Source of the DNA: an uncultured Blautia sp.
Lineage (GTDB): Bacteria; Bacillota; Clostridia; Lachnospirales; Lachnospiraceae
Direction of reading: 5' to 3'
DNA: 34,063 nt
NCBI GenBank assembly: GCA_934373235.1
Contig: CAKROW010000028.1
Coordinates: 1 to 34,063 of the forward strand
Shown here one piece after another: positions 9,038-16,829 of the stretch. Under the pieces are notes generated by a model that saw nothing but the letters and a program-made list of their open reading frames with translations, did no database searches and was not told the origin of the DNA. A program made the translations under genes and the position numbers. Numbering within the stretch: the first letter of the stretch is position 1; every line of letters begins with the position of its first letter.

Positions 9038-9190
9038 ATGCCAATGACAAAACCTGGAAAGTTTGACAGTAAAGGAGCATGGGACGGTTTCCGCACCATC
9101 CGTGTTTCCGGTTATGCGGTGAAGTTTATTTTCCTTACAAAGAAACAGCAGCTTGATGTTGTTGCACGTACCTGCCATAAGAGACTATAA
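9038..9190 (+). CDS. Small protein of unknown function (50 aa)
   Basis: I do not recognise this protein. ATG at 9038 is preceded by AAGGAGG (9022-9028) with 9-bp spacing; other in-frame ATGs are at 9029 and 9044. The product is basic, with no membrane segment or signal peptide. Its C-terminal two thirds contain GFRTIRVSGYAVKFIFLTKK and end in CHKRL. It sits 20 bp before the FUSC-like gene and behind a good promoter, so the two are probably cotranscribed. Support is the ribosome site, promoter and gene spacing only. It could also be a leader ORF for the next gene. Confidence 0.5.
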   Translation: MPMTKPGKFDSKGAWDGFRTIRVSGYAVKFIFLTKKQQLDVVARTCHKRL

Positions 9191-9210
9191 TAAAGGACGG
9201 ACATTGTTAT

Positions 9211-9933
9211 ATGGCATTTGGAGTTGGACCGCAGGAAATGTTAGATAGAGCACAGGTGCCGGATAAATGGCAGCTTACGCCACTGAAAAACTTCAAGTCT
9301 CCCCGGATCCGTTCGAGGATGTGGCGTACTGCTCTTGCAGCATTGATCACTGTCATTATTTACGAATATATTTTAAACAAAAGAAATCCCTGTTTTGCAC
9401 TGATCGGTGCGGTTTACGGGGTTGGAAGCCAGTTTGAAGAAGGTTTCCATAATGGGATCAACCGGGTGATCGGTACTCTGGTCGGAGGCCTTCTGGTGAT
9501 TCCTTTCTATGAATTGTATATACGCCAGCTTTTTGGAATTCCTGACTGGATATGGCTTGTTTTGGGGCTGTGTCTTGTGCTCTGGTGTAATTTTGCACTG
9601 GGAGCGGACTCAGCGATCCAGCCGGGAAGTGTCATTTATTTTGTTGTGATCTATACGGTAGGGACGGAGCGTGTACTTCCCTATACAATAGCCCGCATCA
9701 TTGATACCGGTGTTGGAGTGTTGATCGCACTTTTAGTGTATGCAATATTTCCATCAAAATACGACAGAGAAAATGGTGTATCGATCAAAACATTCTGGGC
9801 TGAAACAAAGGAGTCGTTTAAGTCCTATATAAACAAAAACCGTACACTTCGAAAAAAAGAGCGTGAAAATTTCGGTACGGATGATGAAAAATTCTCCAAA
9901 ATTATTTCAAGATTTAAAGATAGACCGAAGTAA
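9211..9933 (+). CDS. FUSC / aromatic-acid-exporter-like membrane protein
   Basis: Integral membrane protein of 240 aa resembling the N-terminal membrane half of FUSC/aromatic acid exporter proteins (DUF939 type). Hydrophobic segments are seen at about residues 38-52 (ALAALITVIIYEYIL), 62-78, 86-106, 110-130, 143-157 and 165-185. The signature-like stretch ends NRVIGTLVGGLLVI. The C-terminal 50 residues are charged and cytoplasmic. Ribosome site AAAGGACGG. Family members are proposed to export aromatic carboxylic acids; substrate here unknown. Likely in an operon with the 50-aa gene just upstream. Confidence 0.75.
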   Translation: MAFGVGPQEMLDRAQVPDKWQLTPLKNFKSPRIRSRMWRTALAALITVIIYEYILNKRNPCFALIGAVYGVGSQFEEGFHNGINRVIGTLVGGLLVIPFYELYIRQLFGIPDWIWLVLGLCLVLWCNFALGADSAIQPGSVIYFVVIYTVGTERVLPYTIARIIDTGVGVLIALLVYAIFPSKYDRENGVSIKTFWAETKESFKSYINKNRTLRKKERENFGTDDEKFSKIISRFKDRPK

Positions 9934-9938
9934 CTGAT

Positions 9939-9972
9939 GAGGGTACCTGCAGAGATGACTGCGGGTGCCCTC
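9939..9972 (+). terminator. Long hairpin after the FUSC-like gene
   Basis: A 14-bp stem (9939-9952 with 9959-9972) with G-T pairs and an AGATGA loop, beginning just after the stop codon. There is no T-tract, so termination may be weak or Rho-assisted, but its position fits the end of a transcript. Confidence 0.5.
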
Positions 9973-10047
9973 ATGCTATATGTGGCGGCAGGAAAGACAA
10001 GCAAGAACCTGAAAATATATGAAATCCCGGAAATGAAGGCCTCTGTC

Positions 10048-10076
10048 TTGACAAAAAATGAATTATTCATTATAGT
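10048..10076 (+). promoter_or_regulatory. Strong sigma-A promoter of the valS T-box leader
   Basis: A consensus TTGACA (10048-10053), an exact 17-bp spacer and TATAGT (10071-10076). Transcription should start near 10083, at the start of the T-box leader. Confidence 0.8.
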
Positions 10077-10082
10077 AGGAAC

Positions 10083-10405
10083 ATGGTAAAGGCGTTGAAT
10101 AAGAGGAGTATGCAGGAATACGCTGACAGAGAGAAATGCACGGACGCTGACAGGAGCGCAGGCTGGAAGGCATTTTCAGATGGAAGACTGCAGAAGGTAG
10201 CTTAGGAGCCGGAAGACAGAAGGCAGAAATGTAGAACAGACACAGAAGCTGCTGCGTAGGTTTTCACGTACCCCGCGTTAAGGGATAAGAGATAGACGGG
10301 AATAAAAGATAAGACATTTTTCCCGGATAATGAAGGTGGTACCGCGAGAATGATCGCCCTTTGCACAGGAGTTTTTGGATTCCTGTGTGGAGGGCGTGCT
10401 TTTTC
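10083..10405 (+). ncRNA. T-box riboswitch, valine-specific, controlling valS
   Basis: The leader senses uncharged tRNA-Val. The 5' strand of stem I has the typical AAGAGGAGTA (loop E, about 10101), then ACAGAGAG. The opposite strand reads CTGCA-GAA followed by GTA at 10197-10199, which I take as the valine specifier codon. The conserved T-box AAGGTGGTACCGCGA is at 10333-10347; its TGGT pairs with the ACCA end of tRNA-Val. The competing terminator follows at once. The next gene is valS, which supports the GTA assignment. Confidence 0.9.
10355..10405 (+). terminator. T-box-controlled intrinsic terminator
   Basis: Stem CGCCCTTTGCACAGGA (10355-10370) pairs with TCCTGTGTGGAGGGCG (10381-10396), with a T-rich tail after it. 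This is the attenuator hairpin displaced by the antiterminator when uncharged tRNA-Val is bound. Confidence 0.85.
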
Positions 10406-10494
10406 TTGCAGAAAACAGGAGCGTTCAAAGCTCCCATAATCAGAAAAAGCTGTCAGAAAGACAGCTTGATTCCAAAAAGATTCAGGAGGAAAAC

Positions 10495-13149
10495 ATGAGC
10501 AAAGAACTTGCAAAGACTTATGATCCCAAGGGTATTGAGGATCGTCTGTACAAAAAATGGATGGATAACGGATACTTCCATGCAAAAGTTAATCCGGACA
10601 AAAAACCTTTCACGATTGTAATGCCGCCGCCCAATGTAACAGGACAGCTTCATATGGGCCATGCGCTGGATGAGACCATGCAGGATATCCTGATCCGTTT
10701 CAAGAGAATGCAGGGCTATGAGGCACTGTGGCAGCCGGGAACTGACCATGCAGCCATTGCTACAGAGGTTAAGGTAACAGAGAAGCTTCGTAAGGAAGGT
10801 ATTGACAAGAACGAGATCGGCCGTGACGAATTTATGAAACATGCCTGGGCATGGAAAGAGGAGTACGGCGGAAAGATCATCAATCAGCTTAAAAAGCTGG
10901 GAGCATCTGCAGACTGGGAGCGTGAGCGCTTTACTATGGATGAGGGCTGTTCCAAGGCTGTTCAGGAGGTATTTATCCGTCTCTATGAGAAAGGATATAT
11001 CTACAAAGGCTCCAGGATCATCAACTGGTGTCCGGTATGCCAGACCTCTATTTCTGACGCAGAGGTCGTACATGAGGATCAGGATGGATTCTTCTGGCAC
11101 ATCAATTATCCCATCGTAGGCGAGGAAGGACGTTTCGTTGAGATTGCGACTACTCGTCCGGAGACACTTCTCGGCGATACAGCAGTTGCTGTAAACCCGG
11201 AGGATGAAAGATATAAGGACCTTGTAGGCAAGATGCTGAAACTTCCTCTTACAGACAGAGAGATCCCGGTTATTGCCGATGAGTATGTTGACAAGGAATT
11301 CGGAACAGGCTGTGTTAAGATCACACCAGCACACGACCCCAACGACTTTGAGGTTGGACGCCGTCATAACCTTGAGGAGATCAACATCTTAAATGATGAT
11401 GCCACCATCAACAGCCTTGGCGGAAAATATGCAGGTATGGACCGCTACGAGGCACGTAAGGCAATGGTAGAAGACCTGAAGGAGCAGGGACTCCTTGTAA
11501 AGGTTGTTCCGCACAGCCACAGCGTTGGTACACATGACCGCTGCGGTACAACGGTAGAGCCGATGATCAAACCACAGTGGTTTGTAAAAATGGATGAAAT
11601 GGCAAAAGCAGCCATCAAGACTCTGGACGACGGAAACCTTCAGTTTGTTCCGGCACGCTTTGACAAGACTTATCTTCACTGGCTGGAGAACATCCGTGAC
11701 TGGTGTATTTCCCGTCAGCTCTGGTGGGGACACAGGATCCCGGCTTATTACTGCGATGAGTGCGGTGAGATGGTGGTTGCAAGAGAGATGCCTGAAAAAT
11801 GCCCGAAATGCGGATGCACACATATGCACCAGGATGAGGACACTCTGGATACCTGGTTCAGTTCTGCGTTGTGGCCGTTTTCCACACTTGGATGGCCGGA
11901 TAAGACACCGGAGCTTGAGTACTTCTATCCTACAGACGTTCTGGTAACCGGATATGATATCATTTTCTTCTGGGTTATCCGTATGGTATTTTCTGCCCTT
12001 GAGCAGACCGGTGAGACACCATTCCACCATGTGCTGATCCATGGTCTGGTACGTGACTCCCAGGGACGTAAGATGAGTAAGTCTCTTGGAAACGGTATCG
12101 ATCCTCTGGAAGTTATCGACAAATACGGGGCAGATGCCCTTCGTCTGACCCTGATGACAGGTAACGCACCTGGAAATGATATGCGTTTCTACTGGGAGCG
12201 TGTAGAGTCCAGCCGTAACTTTGCAAACAAGATCTGGAACGCTTCCCGTTTTATTATGATGAACCTGGAAGGCAAGACTGTAACAGAGCCGGAAGACCTG
12301 AATGCTCTTTGCAACGAGGATAAATGGATCCTTTCCAGACTGAACACGGTGATCCGTGATGTTACGGAGAACATGGATAAATATGAGCTTGGAATCGCCG
12401 TACAGAAGGTCTATGACTTCCTGTGGGATGAGCTCTGTGACTGGTATATCGAGATGGCCAAGGTAAGACTGTGGAAAGCAGAGGAGAATCCGGCAGCAGC
12501 AAACGATGCACTGTGGACACTTCGCACTGCACTGACACAGGGACTGAAGCTTCTTCATCCGTTCATGCCGTTTATCACAGAAGAGATCTACTGCACGCTG
12601 CTTCCGGAGGAAGAGTCCATCATGATCTCCGACTGGCCGGTATACAAAGAGGAGATGAACTTTGCAGATGCTGAGAAAGCAGTTTCAAGCTTCCAGGAGG
12701 TTGTACGTGGAATCCGTAACACCAGAAACGAGATGAACGTACCGCAGAACAGAAAGACAAATATCTGCATCGTAGGCAAGGACGCAGAGTGCTGTGCACG
12801 TTTTGAGTCCTGCAAGAGATCCTTTACAAACCTTGCCTTTGCAAAAGAGATCCACGTACAGCAGGATAAGAACGGAATCGGTGAGGATGCGGTATCCATC
12901 GTTGTGGCAGACGGTGTAGTATATCTGCCACTGGAGGATCTGATCGACCGTGAAAAAGAGATCGAGCGTCTCACAAAAGAGCAGGAGCGTCTTACAAAAG
13001 AGATCGCCCGCTGTGAGGGAATGCTCAATAATCCGAATTTTGTGAATAAGGCACCTGCAGCCAAGGTAGAGGCAGAGAAGGAGAAACTTGAGAAATACAA
13101 GGAGATGAAAGAGAAAGTTAACCTGCAGCTGGCACAGATGATGAAATAA
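10495..13149 (+). CDS. valS: Valyl-tRNA synthetase
   Basis: Class I aminoacyl-tRNA synthetase that charges tRNA-Val; 884 aa, typical length. The HIGH-type motif lies in PPPNVTGQLHMGH (43-55), the editing-domain region around residues 210-330, a Cys-rich zinc-like element in CDECGE and CPKCGC (around residues 420-440), and KMSKS at 526-530. The C-terminal 70 residues form the expected tRNA-binding coiled coil. The start at 10495 follows AGGAGG by 5 bp; the frame stays open further upstream but overlaps the T-box terminator, so an earlier start is unlikely. Regulated by the T-box immediately upstream. Confidence 0.97.
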   Translation: MSKELAKTYDPKGIEDRLYKKWMDNGYFHAKVNPDKKPFTIVMPPPNVTGQLHMGHALDETMQDILIRFKRMQGYEALWQPGTDHAAIATEVKVTEKLRKEGIDKNEIGRDEFMKHAWAWKEEYGGKIINQLKKLGASADWERERFTMDEGCSKAVQEVFIRLYEKGYIYKGSRIINWCPVCQTSISDAEVVHEDQDGFFWHINYPIVGEEGRFVEIATTRPETLLGDTAVAVNPEDERYKDLVGKMLKLPLTDREIPVIADEYVDKEFGTGCVKITPAHDPNDFEVGRRHNLEEINILNDDATINSLGGKYAGMDRYEARKAMVEDLKEQGLLVKVVPHSHSVGTHDRCGTTVEPMIKPQWFVKMDEMAKAAIKTLDDGNLQFVPARFDKTYLHWLENIRDWCISRQLWWGHRIPAYYCDECGEMVVAREMPEKCPKCGCTHMHQDEDTLDTWFSSALWPFSTLGWPDKTPELEYFYPTDVLVTGYDIIFFWVIRMVFSALEQTGETPFHHVLIHGLVRDSQGRKMSKSLGNGIDPLEVIDKYGADALRLTLMTGNAPGNDMRFYWERVESSRNFANKIWNASRFIMMNLEGKTVTEPEDLNALCNEDKWILSRLNTVIRDVTENMDKYELGIAVQKVYDFLWDELCDWYIEMAKVRLWKAEENPAAANDALWTLRTALTQGLKLLHPFMPFITEEIYCTLLPEEESIMISDWPVYKEEMNFADAEKAVSSFQEVVRGIRNTRNEMNVPQNRKTNICIVGKDAECCARFESCKRSFTNLAFAKEIHVQQDKNGIGEDAVSIVVADGVVYLPLEDLIDREKEIERLTKEQERLTKEIARCEGMLNNPNFVNKAPAAKVEAEKEKLEKYKEMKEKVNLQLAQMMK

Positions 13150-13164
13150 CGAAGGAGCGTTAAG

Positions 13165-15243
13165 ATGAAGTGGTGTAACTTTTTCAACAAGATCTCGCTG
13201 ATACTTCAGGCTCTGGGCTGTGCAGTCCTGTACTTTGTGATCGAGGCCATATGCAGGCACTCTTTCACAGAGGCATGGAGCTACATGACAGAGAAACCGC
13301 TGGTTTTTGCTTATAATACAGCGTTTATCTTTACAACCATGTTGATCGCCTATCTTTTCAGGAGACGATGTTTCTGGCGTATATTTGTAGGCAGTTTCTG
13401 GCTGTTCCTTGGAATTGTAAATGGTTTGCTTCTTTTGAACCGTGTCACACCTTTTACAGGACCGGATGTTAAGAACCTGACAGACGGTCTGAGCATTGCC
13501 AAGAAATATCTTTCCCAGACTGAGATGACAGTGGGAGCTGTATGCCTTGGCATTGTGGGCCTCCTTCTTCTGATCCTTTTTATCAAGGGACCGAAGTACA
13601 GGGGAAAAATGCGTTATAAGCTGATCATTCCCATGATCCTTGCCGGAGCGGTTGCTTTTGGCGGTGTTACACAGCTTGCCCTGGAAAAAAGAGTGCTTTC
13701 CAATTATTTTGGAAACATTGCTTTTGCTTACGAGGACTATGGTTATCCATACTGCCTGGTGACGACCATCTTTAATACAGGCATCAGTTCACCCAGGGAT
13801 TATTCAAAGAGTGAGGTCAAAAGGATCGAAAAGACAGAGGAGAACCTGCCGGAGACCAAAGAAAAGGAAAATTATCCAAATATTCTTTTCCTTCAGCTTG
13901 AATCTTTCTTTGATCCCACACTGGTAAATTATCTGGATATTTCTGAGGATCCCATCCCCAATTTCAGGAAGCTTATGAAGGAATATTCTTCCGGATATTA
14001 TAAAGTTCCTTCTGTAGGAGCGGGAACCGCAAATACGGAGTTTGAGTCCATCACGGGAATGAGCCTTCATTATTTCGGGCCGGGAGAGTATCCTTATAAG
14101 AGCATCTTAAAGGAAACTACCTGCGAAAGCGCACCATATGTACTGAAAAATCTGGGTTATACAGCCCATGCAGTACATAACAATGAGGCAAACTTCTACG
14201 GAAGAAAGAGTATTTTCCCGAATCTTGGCTTTGATACTTTTACATCTGCAGAGTATATGAAGGATGAGAATCAGAAGAACCCTCTGGGCTGGATAAAGGA
14301 CAGTGTGCTGACAGATGAGATCATCAAATGTCTGGATTCCACAGAAGGACCGGATTATGTGTATACCATTTCTGTTCAGGGACACGGAGATTATCCGGCG
14401 GAACCGGTTCTGGAGGATCCGGAGATCACAGTTTCCGGAGCACCTACAGATGAGCTGAACAACAAATGGGAATACTATGTAAACGAGATCCATGAGATGG
14501 ACACTTTTGTAGGGGAGCTGGTTGAGGCACTCTCCAGCTATCCGGAGGACGTGGTACTTGTTATGTACGGAGATCACCTTCCTACCATGGGACTGACTGT
14601 TGAAGATCTTGACAACAAGTATCTTTTCCAGACTGAGTATGTAATGTGGGATAACTTCGGCATGAAAAAGAAAGACGAAAATCTTGCGGCATACCAGATG
14701 GCAGCAGAGGTTATGGACAGAGTGGGGATCCACGAGGGAAACATTTTCAAATATCATCAGGCAAGAAGAAACACCAGGAATTATCAGGTGGATCTGGAAA
14801 CATTACAGTATGACCTGCTTTACGGAGAGAAGTATTCCTACGATGGAGAGAATCCTTTTGAGCGTACAAAGATGAAAATGGGGCTTTATGATGTGACACT
14901 GGATTCTGTACAGCTTGTGTCGGAGGAGGATCATACTTATTACATCCACGGTTCCAACTACACGCCGTCCAGTCAGATCAAGCTGAACGGAGACTGGTAT
15001 GATACGGTTTATGTAAACCCATCAACCCTGGTGATCACAGGCACGGAGCTTAATGATTTTGACAGGCTGACTGTGGTACAGAGAAGCAACAGCTCCACAA
15101 GGAAGCCTCTGAGCAGAAGCTACAACAGGTCTGTATATGCGCTTCTTTCTGACAGCAAGTGGAAGCTTAAGTCTTCCACAGGACAGGATGACACATCTGT
15201 AAAAGACTCAGAAGAGAAGGCTGATACAGAAAATGTCGGATAA
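13165..15243 (+). CDS. LTA synthase family protein (membrane phosphoglycerol transferase)
   Basis: 692-residue sulfatase-fold enzyme of the LtaS/MdoB group, expected to move glycerol-phosphate or a related group at the outer face of the membrane. The N-terminal 170 residues hold about five membrane segments. The extracellular catalytic domain starts near residue 235 (NILFLQLESFFDP), with Thr288 in GTANTEFE as probable nucleophile, then VQGHGDYP and MYGDHLP as metal-binding motifs. After about residue 570 there is an extra region (YYIHGSNYTPSSQIKLNG) resembling an IPT/TIG-like beta domain, then a charged tail. Ribosome site AAGGAG; starts 15 bp after valS, so perhaps cotranscribed. Confidence 0.88.
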   Translation: MKWCNFFNKISLILQALGCAVLYFVIEAICRHSFTEAWSYMTEKPLVFAYNTAFIFTTMLIAYLFRRRCFWRIFVGSFWLFLGIVNGLLLLNRVTPFTGPDVKNLTDGLSIAKKYLSQTEMTVGAVCLGIVGLLLLILFIKGPKYRGKMRYKLIIPMILAGAVAFGGVTQLALEKRVLSNYFGNIAFAYEDYGYPYCLVTTIFNTGISSPRDYSKSEVKRIEKTEENLPETKEKENYPNILFLQLESFFDPTLVNYLDISEDPIPNFRKLMKEYSSGYYKVPSVGAGTANTEFESITGMSLHYFGPGEYPYKSILKETTCESAPYVLKNLGYTAHAVHNNEANFYGRKSIFPNLGFDTFTSAEYMKDENQKNPLGWIKDSVLTDEIIKCLDSTEGPDYVYTISVQGHGDYPAEPVLEDPEITVSGAPTDELNNKWEYYVNEIHEMDTFVGELVEALSSYPEDVVLVMYGDHLPTMGLTVEDLDNKYLFQTEYVMWDNFGMKKKDENLAAYQMAAEVMDRVGIHEGNIFKYHQARRNTRNYQVDLETLQYDLLYGEKYSYDGENPFERTKMKMGLYDVTLDSVQLVSEEDHTYYIHGSNYTPSSQIKLNGDWYDTVYVNPSTLVITGTELNDFDRLTVVQRSNSSTRKPLSRSYNRSVYALLSDSKWKLKSSTGQDDTSVKDSEEKADTENVG

Positions 15244-15260
15244 AATATTACGATTGGTAC

Positions 15261-15288
15261 TGGACATCTTCCACCACTATTATATAAT
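15261..15288 (+). promoter_or_regulatory. Probable sigma-A promoter for folC
   Basis: TGGACA (15261-15266), a 16-bp spacer and a perfect TATAAT (15283-15288). Transcripts would begin near 15295, just before the hairpin at 15306-15330. Confidence 0.55.
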
Positions 15289-15305
15289 GGTATCGTAGCG
15301 TAAGG

Positions 15306-15330
15306 CCGGGAGGGCATAATGCCTTCCCGG
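15306..15330 (+). terminator. GC-rich hairpin in the folC upstream region
   Basis: An 11-bp stem, CCGGGAGGGCA (15306-15316) with TGCCTTCCCGG (15320-15330), one G-T pair and a 3-nt loop. There is no T-tract. It may end the LTA synthase transcript, or it may lie at the 5' end of the folC mRNA made from the promoter at 15261-15288. Confidence 0.5.
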
Positions 15331-15371
15331 AACTGCCTGCGAATACATTATAGATAAGTGATGGTTTTTTT

Positions 15372-16673
15372 ATGAATTACGAAGAAGCAGTAGCGTATAT
15401 TGAGGACACGCCCAGGTTTACCACCAAGAACAGCCTGGAGCACACGAAGGATTGTTTAAGAAGACTTGGTGATCCACAGAAGAAGTTTAAGGTCATCCAT
15501 GTGGCAGGAACAAACGGCAAAGGCAGCACCTGTGCATTTATCACATCAGTGTTGAGAGAAGCAGGATATTCCTGCGGACTTTTTACATCCCCTCATCTGG
15601 TGGAGATCAATGAGAGATTTCAGATCAATGAGGAGATCATTGATAATGATACATTTCTGCGGGCTTTTCTGAAGGTGAAGAAGCTTTCTGACGAGCTGGT
15701 GGCAGAGGGAAATTATCATCCCACATACTTTGAGACTTTACTTCTCATGGGAATGTTGATCTTTGCAGAGGCAGGTGTGGATTATGTTACCCTGGAAACA
15801 GGGCTTGGAGGAAGGCTGGATGCAACTACGGCAGTGGAGGATCCGGTTGTGTGTGTGATCACATCCATAAGCCTGGATCATATGCAGTATCTTGGAAATA
15901 CAGTGGCAGAGATCGCCGGCGAGAAAGCAGGGATCATGGTTCCGGGTATACCGGTCATCTATGACGGTAATGATCCGGATGCTGCCCGTGTAATGAGAGA
16001 GAAAGCCAGAGAGCTTGGATGTCCGGCTTATGAAGTGAAGCGTGAGGATACCACCATCCACAAGATCACAAGAAACGGTATTGAATTTTCCTTTAAAGAA
16101 GGAAAGTACGGGGATCATGTATTTTCCATTCCGTTCATTGCCAGATATCAGGTGATGAATGCAGCACTGGCTGTGAAGACCATAGAGATTCTGAAGAATC
16201 AGGTTCCGGTATCAGGGGATGCACTTATGGCAGGAATGTCAAAGACCCGCTGGCAGGGAAGAATGGAGACGGTACTTCCCGGAGTTATCGTGGATGGTGC
16301 CCATAATGAGGATGGAGTAGAGAAATTTGTGGAGACAGCAGAGCATTTTCAGGAGGAGCTTCCTCTGACACTGCTGTTTTCCGCAGTTGATGACAAGGAT
16401 TACACGGAAATGATAAAGACCATATGTGGAAGGATCCGCTTCCGTCATGTGGTTGTGACCCAGGTCGGCGGATACCGGAAGGTACCTGTTGAAGAACTGG
16501 CGGATATTTTCCGGGAGGCCGGCGTTGAGAACGCAGAGACAGCAGATAATGTGCCGGATGCATTTGCACTGGCTCTTAGGGAAAAGGGCGATGACGGTAT
16601 GCTGTTCTGTGTGGGATCTCTGTATCTTGTAGGCGAGATCAAGGCTGAGATCAGGAGGAAAAAATTATGTTAG
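15372..16673 (+). CDS. folC: Bifunctional folylpolyglutamate / dihydrofolate synthase
   Basis: Mur-ligase-family ATPase that adds glutamate to folates; 433 aa, normal length. The P-loop is HVAGTNGKGS (about residues 43-52), followed by LFTSPHLVEINERF, ETGLGGRLDATT, SISLDHMQYLG and, in the C-terminal domain, VDGAHNEDG. The ATG at 15372 has only a weak ribosome site (TGATGG followed by a T run). The 3' end overlaps the ATG of a 50-residue ORF, so translation is probably coupled. The enzyme is secure; I see no sign of whether both activities are kept. Confidence 0.95.
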   Translation: MNYEEAVAYIEDTPRFTTKNSLEHTKDCLRRLGDPQKKFKVIHVAGTNGKGSTCAFITSVLREAGYSCGLFTSPHLVEINERFQINEEIIDNDTFLRAFLKVKKLSDELVAEGNYHPTYFETLLLMGMLIFAEAGVDYVTLETGLGGRLDATTAVEDPVVCVITSISLDHMQYLGNTVAEIAGEKAGIMVPGIPVIYDGNDPDAARVMREKARELGCPAYEVKREDTTIHKITRNGIEFSFKEGKYGDHVFSIPFIARYQVMNAALAVKTIEILKNQVPVSGDALMAGMSKTRWQGRMETVLPGVIVDGAHNEDGVEKFVETAEHFQEELPLTLLFSAVDDKDYTEMIKTICGRIRFRHVVVTQVGGYRKVPVEELADIFREAGVENAETADNVPDAFALALREKGDDGMLFCVGSLYLVGEIKAEIRRKKLC

Positions 16674-16819
16674 ACTACGAAGAAGAACTGAAGAAATTTG
16701 AACCATGTCTGGATGTGGCAGATGTTGAGGGTGCGATCTACGACAGAGAGATCAATGATGTTATGGATGTACTCCAGGAGATGCTGCGGGAGGTTAAGAG
16801 TAACAGACGTGTAAGATAA
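16667..16819 (+). CDS. Small acidic protein downstream of folC (50 aa)
   Basis: Unrecognised. The ATG overlaps the folC stop codon by 7 bases (ATGTTAG) and is preceded by AGGAGG (16652-16657). The product starts MLDYEEELKKFEPCLDV and is predicted to be helical, with a charged helix DREINDVMDVLQEMLREVK; there is no membrane segment. It ends 10 bp before the next gene, which has its own AAGGAG. Tight packing on both sides and a good ribosome site support a real gene, probably translated by coupling to folC. Function unknown. Confidence 0.7.
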   Translation: MLDYEEELKKFEPCLDVADVEGAIYDREINDVMDVLQEMLREVKSNRRVR

Positions 16820-16829
16820 GGAGTGTTGA

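Noticed and set aside
11389..12558. A 389-codon open frame on the minus strand across valS
   Set aside because: valS is unmistakable on the plus strand; the antisense product has shadow-like composition and no start signals.
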